The position numbers were made by a program, and so were the translations under genes. A stretch of DNA of 19,953 bases, from the NCBI GenBank assembly GCA_024196135.1, contig JAMQCK010000561.1:1-19953 (forward strand). Direction: 5' to 3'. Under the pieces are notes generated by a model that did not search any database, had not been told where the DNA came from, and saw nothing but the letters and a program-made list of their open reading frames with translations. The stretch comes from Pleurotus ostreatus/Saccharomyces cerevisiae fusant. Its lineage: Eukaryota; Opisthokonta. How positions within the stretch are numbered: the stretch's first letter is position 1; the number at the start of each line of letters is the position of its first letter. This document shows positions 7,913 to 14,551 of this stretch, piece by piece.

Positions 7913-7939
7913 AAGCCCGCCATGTGCGGGCTTTCTTTT
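7913..7939 (+). terminator. Rho-independent terminator between neck and tail genes
   Basis: AAGCCCGC and GCGGGCTT form a perfect 8-bp stem around CATGT, and the 3' arm runs into TTTCTTTT. It lies 7 bases after the tail terminator stop and just before the tail tube ribosome binding site. In lambdoid late operons such sites are passed by antiterminated polymerase, so it could lower tail expression or stop stray transcription in a lysogen. Confidence 0.85.
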
Positions 7940-7957
7940 GCCCGACAGGAGACCACC

Positions 7958-8449
7958 ATGTCGATTTTGACCCAAGGCACCCAGGTGTACACCTTGATGC
8001 CGCCCCTCAATGGCGCAGGCCCATCGACCGTGATGGAGGTCGAGTGCGCAACCGCGTTCAGCCCTGGCGGCGCGCCTGCCGAGCAGATCGAGGATACCTG
8101 CCTCAGCGACCGCGATCGGACCTATAAGAAAGGTTTGCGGACCCCGGGCCAGGCCTCTCTGACAATCAACGCAGATCCGAACAGCCCAAGCCACATCCGG
8201 CTGCATCAGCGTTCGGAGGAGAATGGCGACACCACTCAGAAATGGGCGGTTGGCTGGTCTGACGGTACTGCAGCGCCGACCGTCAATTCCGAAGGGGATG
8301 ACTTCGAGCTTCCGGAGGGAAGAACCTGGTTCATCTTCGAAGGCTACGTCGCGGACTTCCCGTTCGACTTCGCCGCCAACGCCGTGGTCAGCACTGCGGT
8401 CTCCATTCAACGCTCTGGCGGTTCCGCCTGGATCAAGAAAACTACCTAA
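7958..8449 (+). CDS. Major tail tube protein
   Basis: Lambda gpV-like tail tube subunit that polymerises into the flexible non-contractile tube. The 163-aa product is beta-rich, with the typical start [27 protein letters not shown], a loop with [24 protein letters not shown], and [13 protein letters not shown] followed by [22 protein letters not shown] near the end. An in-frame ATG at 7922 is rejected because it lies inside the upstream terminator hairpin; the ATG at 7958 has AGGAGA at 7947-7952. No C-terminal Ig-like decoration domain is present, so this is the compact form. It is followed 9 bases later by the chaperone gene, the standard order. Confidence 0.9.
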   Translation: MSILTQGTQVYTLMPPLNGAGPSTVMEVECATAFSPGGAPAEQIEDTCLSDRDRTYKKGLRTPGQASLTINADPNSPSHIRLHQRSEENGDTTQKWAVGWSDGTAAPTVNSEGDDFELPEGRTWFIFEGYVADFPFDFAANAVVSTAVSIQRSGGSAWIKKTT

Positions 8450-8458
8450 GGGGCCACC

Positions 8459-8797
8459 ATGGATCTCGCGCAACTGAAGAAGAAAGGGGGCGTCATCGCC
8501 GACGCCCTGGTACCGAAGGACGTCGAGTGGAAGCACGCCGACAAGAACGGCAAGCCCATCACCGACAAGTTTACCGTGCACGTCCGCCGGCACGCCTTCG
8601 GCGTCATGGAAGCCATGTTCGCCGGTGGCGAAGCCGAGCGCTTCAAGAACGCCCGCTACCTGGCCGCTTCGATCATGCTCGGTAAGGATGGCACCGAAGA
8701 GTTGCCATTCGAAGACGCTGTCAACCTCGACCCGGCCCTGGGCATCGTCCTGCTAAATGCGGTCAATGAGGTGAACAACCCTCCAGCAAAGAGCTGA
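8459..8797 (+). CDS. Tail assembly chaperone, upstream frame (gpG-like)
   Basis: Small soluble protein of 112 aa in the position of lambda gpG, which coats the tape measure protein during tail assembly and recruits tube subunits. Its features are an N-terminal basic segment (LAQLKKKGG), a beta-rich middle (DKFTVHVRRHAFGVMEAMF) and an acidic C-terminal half (LPFEDAVNLDPALGIVLLNAVNEVN). It ends in a TGA inside the open -1 frame of the next chaperone domain, the arrangement used for the gpG/gpGT frameshift pair. Family is judged from size, position and this overlap more than from a signature motif. Confidence 0.82.
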   Translation: MDLAQLKKKGGVIADALVPKDVEWKHADKNGKPITDKFTVHVRRHAFGVMEAMFAGGEAERFKNARYLAASIMLGKDGTEELPFEDAVNLDPALGIVLLNAVNEVNNPPAKS

Positions 8798-9081
8798 CCC
8801 CGGCAGACGAGTTGTGGCATGAACTGGTGCTGAGCGGGATCGGCGGTACCACGATTGCCGAGGCCAAGGCCACGCTTTGCTATGCGGAAGTGCTGGCCTG
8901 GGTCGCCTATAGGGACAAGCATGGATCGCTCAATCTCGCGCGCCGAATCGAGCTCACCGGCGCCTTGATTGCGCTGCAGGTGAACCGCGGCTCAGGCGGC
9001 AAGGCGGATTTATACGACTTCATGCCGCACCATGTCCGGCCGGGGACGGATCTTGAGCAGGCGATGAGGGAATGGTCATGA
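8770..9081 (+). CDS. Tail assembly chaperone, downstream frame (gpT-like; probably made by -1 frameshift)
   Basis: This frame opens at 8770, just after an in-frame TGA at 8767-8769, and runs to 9081. It lies -1 to the upstream chaperone frame, and the two overlap over 8770-8797. The product resembles the gpT part of a GT fusion: LTPADELWHELVLSGIGG, then EVLAWVAYRDKHGSLNLARRIE, and near the end DLYDFMPHHVR. There is no ATG with a ribosome binding site near the start; the best independent start, TTG at 8812, has no convincing Shine-Dalgarno, so frameshifting from the upstream gene is the likelier route. No perfect X-XXY-YYZ heptamer exists in the overlap. The nearest candidates are AGCAAAG at 8785-8791 and CAACCCT at 8776-8782. 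Confidence 0.78.
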   Translation, partial: GEQPSSKELTPADELWHELVLSGIGGTTIAEAKATLCYAEVLAWVAYRDKHGSLNLARRIELTGALIALQVNRGSGGKADLYDFMPHHVRPGTDLEQAMREWS

Positions 9082-9082
9082 T
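9053..9082 (+). promoter_or_regulatory. Possible sigma-70 promoter for the moron-like gene
   Basis: TTGAGC at 9053-9058 and CATGAT at 9077-9082 are separated by 18 bases, each four of six to consensus. They lie in the end of the chaperone frame, with the predicted transcript start about 30 bases before the next gene. The match is weak; the call leans on the fact that this gene has its own downstream terminator. Confidence 0.3.
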
Positions 9083-9116
9083 CTGGTAGAGTTTCACCTT
9101 TTACGGGAGGGATTCC

Positions 9117-9497
9117 ATGCAGATTGCCATCCTTGTGGTGCTTACACTCATCCTGATCGTTCTGGCGCCCTGGCTCCTTGCTGTCGTTGCGGCGGCGGCG
9201 GTTGCCTACGGCCTGTGGGTAGTGGTCACTGGAGTGGTGTTCTTCCTGCTGCTTGTCGGCGTGACGTGGTACCACGGTGTTCAATCGCGCAGGCCTGTAA
9301 TCTCAAGTAAAACTGAGATGGCAATTCAGCGCGCGAACGAGGAGTTCAGGCGCAAGCAGGCCGAGCAGGCTGCTGAGGACGTGCCAGAAGAGCCAGCTCA
9401 GGAAAAGCCGAGAAGGCTGATCGCCTGTCGATCTTGTTCGGCCAAAATCGAAAAGTTCAGCATGTTCTGTCCAGCCTGCGGCAAAAAACCCATATAG
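9117..9497 (+). CDS. Small membrane protein with C-terminal zinc ribbon (moron-like)
   Basis: Protein of 126 aa, not a known structural tail component. Residues ~3-52 are very hydrophobic and could form two membrane helices with a short break near residue 31; WYHGVQSRRP marks the basic membrane exit. Residues ~65-100 form a charged helix, and the C-terminus holds a Cys-x2-Cys...Cys-x2-Cys zinc ribbon with cysteines at 104, 107, 118 and 121. It has a good CGGGAGG ribosome binding site and is followed by a strong terminator. Its base composition appears less GC-rich than the flanking genes. It lies between tail chaperone and tape measure genes; as I recall, HK97 carries its superinfection-exclusion gene 15, also a small membrane protein, in the matching place. 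A role in the lysogen, such as blocking superinfection, is inference. Confidence 0.82.
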   Translation: MQIAILVVLTLILIVLAPWLLAVVAAAAVAYGLWVVVTGVVFFLLLVGVTWYHGVQSRRPVISSKTEMAIQRANEEFRRKQAEQAAEDVPEEPAQEKPRRLIACRSCSAKIEKFSMFCPACGKKPI

Positions 9498-9511
9498 GCG
9501 AGCAACACACG

Positions 9512-9535
9512 AAACCCGCGAAAGCGGGTTTTTTT
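9512..9535 (+). terminator. Rho-independent terminator after the moron-like gene
   Basis: AAACCCGC pairs with GCGGGTTT around a GAAA tetraloop, followed by an unbroken T run to 9535. It starts 14 bases after the stop codon and ends just before the tape measure ribosome binding site. It is the best intrinsic terminator in the window. It would confine transcription of the small gene unless polymerase is antiterminated. Confidence 0.9.
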
Positions 9536-9552
9536 ATGCCCGGAGAAAATCT

Positions 9553-12500
9553 ATGGCAAGCAGATCGCTTGGCACTCTTACCCTCGATCTGATAGCCAGG
9601 ATTGGCGGGTTTCAGCAGGGGATGGATCAGGCTGCTCGCTCCACGCAGAGAAGCATGGGGCAGGTTGCCCGCCATGCCGAGTCGGCCTCGGCGAGTGTCG
9701 CTGGGTCTTTCAAGACCATCGCTGGGGCGGCAGCCGCGTTTTTCAGTGCCCAGCAGGTAGTTGAATACTCGCAGACCTGGGTTGGTGTACAGAACCGCAT
9801 CAAGCAGGTATCCGAGACGTTTGACGAGTTCTCTAAGCAGTCGTCTGCGGTGTTCTCGATTGCTCAGAGCTCGCAGTCCTCGCTAGAGGCAACGGCCGAG
9901 CTCTACCAGCGGATCGCAGCTTCATCGGGACAGCTTGGCGCAACCCAAGAAAAGGTCGCCCAAGTCACGCAGAACATCAGCAAGGCTATGTCTGCCAGCG
10001 GGGTGTCCGCTGAGTCAGCCCAAGCCGCCCTGGTCCAGCTCGGTCAGGCTTTTGCGTCGGGCGTGCTTCGCGGGGAAGAGCTCAACTCTGTACTCGAGCA
10101 AGCTCCTGGGCTGGCTCAGGCTATTGCTGACGGATTGGGAGTAGCCCGTGAGTCACTTCGTTCAATGGGCGAGGCTGGGAAGCTGACCTCGAAGGAGGTG
10201 TTCTCCGCCATCCTGAGTCAGACCAGGTCGATCGATGATGCTTTTGCGAGATCTCAGACAACGGTGTCCGGCGCCTTCCAGGTTATGGAAAATAGCGCCG
10301 CCAAGTTCTTTGGCACGCTGGACGAGACGCTTGGAATCACCAAGAGCTTCGTCCAAACCGCGCTCTCGGTCTCTGCAGCCTGGGATGCCTCTGGCGTCGA
10401 GAGCTTCACCCAGGTACTGAAAACCGGTCTGTACGTTGCGCTCGCGCGCGTCGCAGCTGGATTCGTGAGCGCTACCGGTGCCAAGTATCTCGACATCAAG
10501 GCTACACAGGAGCAGCTGTATGCGAACTCCCTTGCAGCAGCTGGCGAACTCAGAAGGGCGGAAGCAGTAAAAGCTGGTGCAGTAGCTGATGTCGAATCTG
10601 CGGCCAGGGCCGTGGCCAATGCCAAGGCCAAGGTAACTGCCGATCGGCAGGTGATCACCTCTGAGGTTGCCAGGCTAGAATCTGTGCAGGCCGCGCTGGC
10701 GTCTGAGAAGCTACTTGAAACGCAGCGCCTGCAGGCGCAGATAACGGATGTTGGGCGGCAGCAGTCTGTGGCACGAATGGCAGAGTTGCGGCTTGCCGAG
10801 GTAGCGATCACCAACCAGTTGACCGCTGCCGAAGCGAAGTTGGCGACAACCACGCTCGCAACCTCCGCCCAGATCACCGCGGCCATCAACCAGCAGACCG
10901 TCGCTAAGGAGGCTTTGGCGGTCGCCAATACTCAGGTAAACGCTACACAAATTGCAGCCACAGCATCTATGGGGGCGTGGTTCTCAGCCAGTACAGCCAT
11001 GGGCGCCTCAATGCTCGCCCTGCGCAACGCAGCAAGTGGCGTTCTCCGCATGGCCGCCGGATGGCCAGGCTTGATCCTGACCGTCGGCGCGCTGGCGCTG
11101 TCCTTCATCGACTTCGGCGACAAAGCCGAGGAAGGCGCCGGCAAAGCGGCAAGCGCCTTCGAGGATGCCTCGACGCGCATTCGCCAGGCCTCCAGGTCGA
11201 TGCTGCCGGAGAACTTGAGCACCCAGTCCTACGACCAGCTGAAGGATCGGCTCAAGGGGCTTCAGGCCGAGCTCAAGGAAACCGAAAAGCTGCAGGAGCG
11301 GTTCCAGAAAGGTGTCGACGACAAGAGCGATGTGCCGTTCGAAACGTCGCTCGACGCTTCGAAGGAGAAGGCTGACGCGCTCAAGCTTGCCATCCAGTCG
11401 GTGCAGAAGGAGCTGAACAGCTCCCGTCTGGCGTCTGACAAGGAGGGCAGCAGCTACCTCAAGAATCTCGAAAAGCAGGCAGTTGTCGCGGGCAAGTTGA
11501 CTGAGGTCGAGAAGCTGCGCGCGCACATCGCCGCGGGAGCAGTGAAGTTTTCTCCGGACGACGAGAAGAAGGCCCTGAACGCCGCCGCCGCGATCGACAA
11601 GGCAAACAAGGCCTTGAAGGAATCGAAGGCTGGCGACAAGGACAGCAAGGCGCTTAGCCGTCGCTTCGAGGAGATGGAGGAGGGGTATCAGCGGCAGATC
11701 GAGCTGATCAACACCTCTACCGACAAGCGCAAGAACGCCACCGAAGTGGAGAAGATGGCCTTCGAGGTCTCCACCGGCAAGCTGGAGGGTGTCAATGCCC
11801 AGCAGCGCAAGCGCCTGGAGGGGCTGGCGGCTGAGCTCGACGCGCTCAAGAATCTGAAGCAGGCCGAGGAGGATGCCAAGAAGCTGGCTTCCTTCCGGTC
11901 CAGCGTGAATGAGGACTACCAGACCGCCAAAAGCGGGTTTGATCAGGAACTTGCTGGCGCAGGCCGTGGTGACGAGTTCAAGGATCGGCTGAAAGAACGG
12001 CTGGCGATCGAGGAAGACTTCAACCGCCAGCAGCGCGAGTTGGTGCTGCAGCGCAACAGTGGAGATATCGGCCAGGACCTTTTCGACCAGGAAACACAGG
12101 TGCTTAGTGATGCCCTGGCCGAGCGCTTGGAGCTACAGAACGACTATTACAGCCAACTCGATGAGGCGCAGAGCAACTGGATTGATGGCGTAACCAGCGC
12201 CTGGGAGAACTTTGCAGACGCCGCGACCGACTACTCAGCCATGGCCGCTGACGCCACCACGTCTGTCCTCGGTAGCGCCAGGAGCGAGCTCAGTTCGTTC
12301 CTCTCTGATGTGGCCACGGGCTCGAAGGATGCCGGTGATGCGCTGATGGATATGGTTGGTGGTTTCGCCAGATCGATGGTTGATGCGCTGGCGGACATGG
12401 CCGCGCAGTGGCTGGTCTATCAAGCCGTACAACTTATGGTGGGCAAGACGACCCAGGCCAGCGCAGCGCCGACAATGATCGCCAACGCCCAGGCAACGTC

Positions 12501-12957
12501 CTTTCAGGCGCAACTTGCAGCCTTTGCCAGTACCGCCGCGATACCCATCGTTGGACCTGCATTGGCACCGGGTGCAGCAATTGCAGCAGCGATGGCGACC
12601 GCACCCCTGGTGGCCGGTGTAGCAAGTTCCGCTCTGGTGGGCATGGCACACGACGGTATCGACAGCGTTCCTCGCGAAGGTACTTGGTTGCTTCAAAAGG
12701 GCGAGCGGGTCACCACGGCATCGACCAGCGCAAAGCTGGACAAAACTCTCGACGAGGTGAACAAGGCCAGCAGAGGAGGTCAGCCGGAAGGCGCCGGCCA
12801 GCCTGTGGCGGTGCACCAGGTCTACCATGTCAACGGCGATGTGAGCCCTCAGACGGTTGCCATGATTCAACAAGGCATGCGCCAAACGATGTCCGCGATC
12901 CTGCAGGACGTGGGCCGAAACGGCCAGATCATGCAGAGCATCCGCAAGAAACTTTAA
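9553..12957 (+). CDS. Tail tape measure protein
   Basis: Protein of 1134 aa that sets tail length and is ejected with the DNA. The N-terminal region (about 1-270) matches the phage tape measure N domain, with ELYQRIAASSGQLGATQE (~117-134) and a following GVLRGEELNSVLEQAPGLAQ segment. Residues ~320-465 are a long Ala-rich coiled coil. About 490-522 is hydrophobic (WPGLILTVGALALSF), a likely membrane-inserting segment. More charged coiled coil follows to ~870. The C-terminal part fits the lambda tape-measure C domain (SAWENFADAATDYSAMAADA through ADMAAQWLVYQAVQLMVG) and ends with a GTWLLQKGERV element. At about 0.15 nm per residue a tail near 170 nm is expected. The ATG follows a GGAGAA site. 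No frameshift or truncation is seen. Confidence 0.95.
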   Translation: MASRSLGTLTLDLIARIGGFQQGMDQAARSTQRSMGQVARHAESASASVAGSFKTIAGAAAAFFSAQQVVEYSQTWVGVQNRIKQVSETFDEFSKQSSAVFSIAQSSQSSLEATAELYQRIAASSGQLGATQEKVAQVTQNISKAMSASGVSAESAQAALVQLGQAFASGVLRGEELNSVLEQAPGLAQAIADGLGVARESLRSMGEAGKLTSKEVFSAILSQTRSIDDAFARSQTTVSGAFQVMENSAAKFFGTLDETLGITKSFVQTALSVSAAWDASGVESFTQVLKTGLYVALARVAAGFVSATGAKYLDIKATQEQLYANSLAAAGELRRAEAVKAGAVADVESAARAVANAKAKVTADRQVITSEVARLESVQAALASEKLLETQRLQAQITDVGRQQSVARMAELRLAEVAITNQLTAAEAKLATTTLATSAQITAAINQQTVAKEALAVANTQVNATQIAATASMGAWFSASTAMGASMLALRNAASGVLRMAAGWPGLILTVGALALSFIDFGDKAEEGAGKAASAFEDASTRIRQASRSMLPENLSTQSYDQLKDRLKGLQAELKETEKLQERFQKGVDDKSDVPFETSLDASKEKADALKLAIQSVQKELNSSRLASDKEGSSYLKNLEKQAVVAGKLTEVEKLRAHIAAGAVKFSPDDEKKALNAAAAIDKANKALKESKAGDKDSKALSRRFEEMEEGYQRQIELINTSTDKRKNATEVEKMAFEVSTGKLEGVNAQQRKRLEGLAAELDALKNLKQAEEDAKKLASFRSSVNEDYQTAKSGFDQELAGAGRGDEFKDRLKERLAIEEDFNRQQRELVLQRNSGDIGQDLFDQETQVLSDALAERLELQNDYYSQLDEAQSNWIDGVTSAWENFADAATDYSAMAADATTSVLGSARSELSSFLSDVATGSKDAGDALMDMVGGFARSMVDALADMAAQWLVYQAVQLMVGKTTQASAAPTMIANAQATSFQAQLAAFASTAAIPIVGPALAPGAAIAAAMATAPLVAGVASSALVGMAHDGIDSVPREGTWLLQKGERVTTASTSAKLDKTLDEVNKASRGGQPEGAGQPVAVHQVYHVNGDVSPQTVAMIQQGMRQTMSAILQDVGRNGQIMQSIRKKL

Positions 12958-12966
12958 GGTGGAACG

Positions 12967-13551
12967 ATGGCAATCGAATGGCCAACTCAGGTGTGCCCTG
13001 CTGAGATGAGCTGGGGCATGGTCTACAACAACCGTGATTTCAGTTCCTCGCTGAACAACAGCCAGCAGATCGTGGGTTACCCGGGGTCGTACTGGAAATG
13101 CTCGCTGTCTTTGCCGCTGTTGACCCGAGACCGTGACCGGGTAGTGACCGCGTTCCTAGGGCGCCTGCAGGGCCGCTTCGGCACGTTCAAACTGCCTGCG
13201 TTCACGCGCCAGCGTACCGATAACATCGGCGCGCCGGTCGTACAGACTGGGGCTGCCATGGCCTCAACCATCACCTTAAGTGGATTGCAGGGCGGTCTCC
13301 AGGTCTTCAGCCAGGGCGACTACATCACCGTTGGTGGCGTGATGCATGAGGTGGTCGAGGATGTGGTGTCCAGCTCCGGTGGTACGGCAGTGTTGCCCCT
13401 GAACAGGCGACTGCGTTCTGCTCTGGTGGTTGGCACAGCGGTGGAATACCGAAATCCTTACTCGATAATGCGCCTGTCCGAGGACAGCTACACGCTTTCA
13501 GTCCGGCCTGTTGTGGCTGAACTTTCCTTCGAATGTCGGGAGGCCTTCTAA
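12967..13551 (+). CDS. Minor tail protein, distal-tail-like
   Basis: Protein of 194 aa directly after the tape measure gene, where distal tail (Dit, or lambda gpM/DUF2460-like) proteins are encoded. It is beta-rich, with WKCSLSLPLLTRDRDRVVTAF, then RLQGRFGTFKLPAFTRQR (~65-82), and YTLSVRPVVAELSFECREAF at the end. The pattern of a strand pair, a helix and then 'L.G..GTF.LP' fits proteins that contact the tube end and the hub. It has an AAGGTGGA ribosome binding site 9 bases after the tape measure stop and overlaps the next gene by one base (TAATG). The family name is uncertain; the location and fold pattern support a tail-tip structural role. Confidence 0.75.
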   Translation: MAIEWPTQVCPAEMSWGMVYNNRDFSSSLNNSQQIVGYPGSYWKCSLSLPLLTRDRDRVVTAFLGRLQGRFGTFKLPAFTRQRTDNIGAPVVQTGAAMASTITLSGLQGGLQVFSQGDYITVGGVMHEVVEDVVSSSGGTAVLPLNRRLRSALVVGTAVEYRNPYSIMRLSEDSYTLSVRPVVAELSFECREAF

Positions 13552-14147
13552 TGGCTGCTGTATTCCCATTTTCCCAGTCAGTGCTGAGCATCATTGCTGC
13601 CGGCAACTTCACGCCGGTGTTCGCCTGCGAGCTGGACTTCGCGGACGGCATGGTCAGGGCGCACACCGGAACTGGCCAGCTGGTCATCAATGGTCACGCC
13701 TACGACGGCGTTGGCTCCTTCGGCGAAGTGGGGTCGGCCAGCGAAAGCGCTGACTCGGGTTCTTCCCTGTCTATCGATCTGACGCTGAATGGCCTGGACA
13801 GCTACATCCTCTCCCAGACATCGGTTGCGGGCTGCCGAGGCCGGTCGGCCCGCTTGATGTTCGTTGTCTACGACGAGGCCGGAAATTATGCCGCCGACAT
13901 TCTCTTCAGTGGCCGAATGGACGCCGCCAAGCTGTCCTATGGCGGCTCAACGGGCGACAGCTCGATCACGGTCACCATCATTGACCGAATGGCCGAGTGG
14001 AACCGGATTGGCACAGAGCGCTGGACCGATGAAAACCACCGCGCACGCCATGACGGTGACCGCTTCTTCTACGCCGTCGCGCAGATGGCCGAATGGCCGA
14101 TTTTCTGGGGTGCCAAGAAAGATGCACCGTCCTTCACCTACGAGTAA
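13551..14147 (+). CDS. Minor tail protein, DUF2163/hub-like
   Basis: Protein of 198 aa in the position of lambda gpL or gene-transfer-agent gp13 (DUF2163) hub proteins. Residues ~20-130 are beta-rich: PVFACELDFADGMVRAHTGT, VINGHAYDGVGSFGEVGSAS, LSIDLTLNGLDSYILS, and then AADILFSGRMDAAKLSY. The end (MAEWNRIGTERWTDENH followed by DGDRFFYAVAQMAEWPIFWG) is typical of this class. No Cys cluster for an iron-sulfur site is apparent, unlike lambda gpL. An upstream in-frame ATG at 13533 is rejected, because CGGGAGG at 13537-13543 is correctly spaced only for the ATG at 13551. Confidence 0.75.
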   Translation: MAAVFPFSQSVLSIIAAGNFTPVFACELDFADGMVRAHTGTGQLVINGHAYDGVGSFGEVGSASESADSGSSLSIDLTLNGLDSYILSQTSVAGCRGRSARLMFVVYDEAGNYAADILFSGRMDAAKLSYGGSTGDSSITVTIIDRMAEWNRIGTERWTDENHRARHDGDRFFYAVAQMAEWPIFWGAKKDAPSFTYE

Positions 14148-14152
14148 CTGTC

Positions 14153-14551
14153 ATGCGCTATCGAGACTGGCCCACGAGGCTGCACGACACCATCCAGGCC
14201 GCCTTCGAGCGGCCTTTTTTGTGGGGCGAATTTGACTGCTGCCTGTTTGTCGCGGACTGCGCGGCCGCGATTTGCGGTGTCGATCCGGCTCAGGAATACC
14301 GGGGGCGGTACACCACCGAGATTGGCGCCAAGCGCGTGATTGCTTCGACGCATGGCTCAGTCGAGGCAGTGCTCGACACTTACTTCGAAAGGGTCGATGT
14401 GCGATTCGCCCAGCGCGGCGACATCGTCAGTTTCGAGAACGAGTCGGGGAAGTGCGTGGCGGTTCTGTGGAGTGGTCGCTATTGGGCGGCCACTGAAGCC
14501 GGTGCTGCTGCCGTGGACTGTGAGCCGTTGTTGGCCTGGAGAGTTGAATAG
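14153..14551 (+). CDS. DUF6950 / NlpC-P60-like tail protein
   Basis: Protein of 132 aa matching the DUF6950 pattern found next to phage tail hub genes: an N-terminal YRDWPTRLHDTIQAAFERPF, then LWGEFDCCLFVADCAAAICG with adjacent cysteines 29 and 30 as the nucleophile position, RGRYTTEIGAKRVI, AQRGDIVSFE and a C-terminal LLAWRVE. The family is related to NlpC/P60 cysteine peptidases, which in tails open the peptidoglycan during DNA entry. No clear catalytic His is seen in the GKCVAVLWSGRYWAA segment, where NlpC/P60 enzymes usually have one, so enzymatic activity is doubtful. The longer frame starting at 14093 is rejected, as it would overlap the hub gene. A strong terminator-like hairpin lies within codons ~15-23. 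Confidence 0.82.
   Translation: MRYRDWPTRLHDTIQAAFERPFLWGEFDCCLFVADCAAAICGVDPAQEYRGRYTTEIGAKRVIASTHGSVEAVLDTYFERVDVRFAQRGDIVSFENESGKCVAVLWSGRYWAATEAGAAAVDCEPLLAWRVE
14196..14220 (+). terminator. Terminator-like hairpin inside the DUF6950 gene
   Basis: AGGCCGC pairs perfectly with GCGGCCT around CTTCGA, and the 3' arm merges into TTTTTT. This is a full intrinsic-terminator signature, but it lies 43 bases into a coding sequence. It may be a chance product of codons for AAFERPF, or an attenuator that only antiterminated polymerase passes. Confidence 0.5.

Noticed and set aside
7922..7957. Longer start for the tail tube gene at 7922
   Set aside because: That ATG lies in the loop of the terminator hairpin and lacks a ribosome binding site; the ATG at 7958 has one.
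12904..12930. GGCCG-AAA-CGGCC type short hairpin near the end of the tape measure gene
   Set aside because: The stem is only 5 bp, has no T run, and lies in coding sequence; easily explained by chance in GC-rich DNA.
14093..14152. Upstream start at 14093 for the DUF6950 gene
   Set aside because: It would overlap the hub gene by 55 bases and add a stretch unlike the family; the conserved N-terminus begins at the ATG at 14153.
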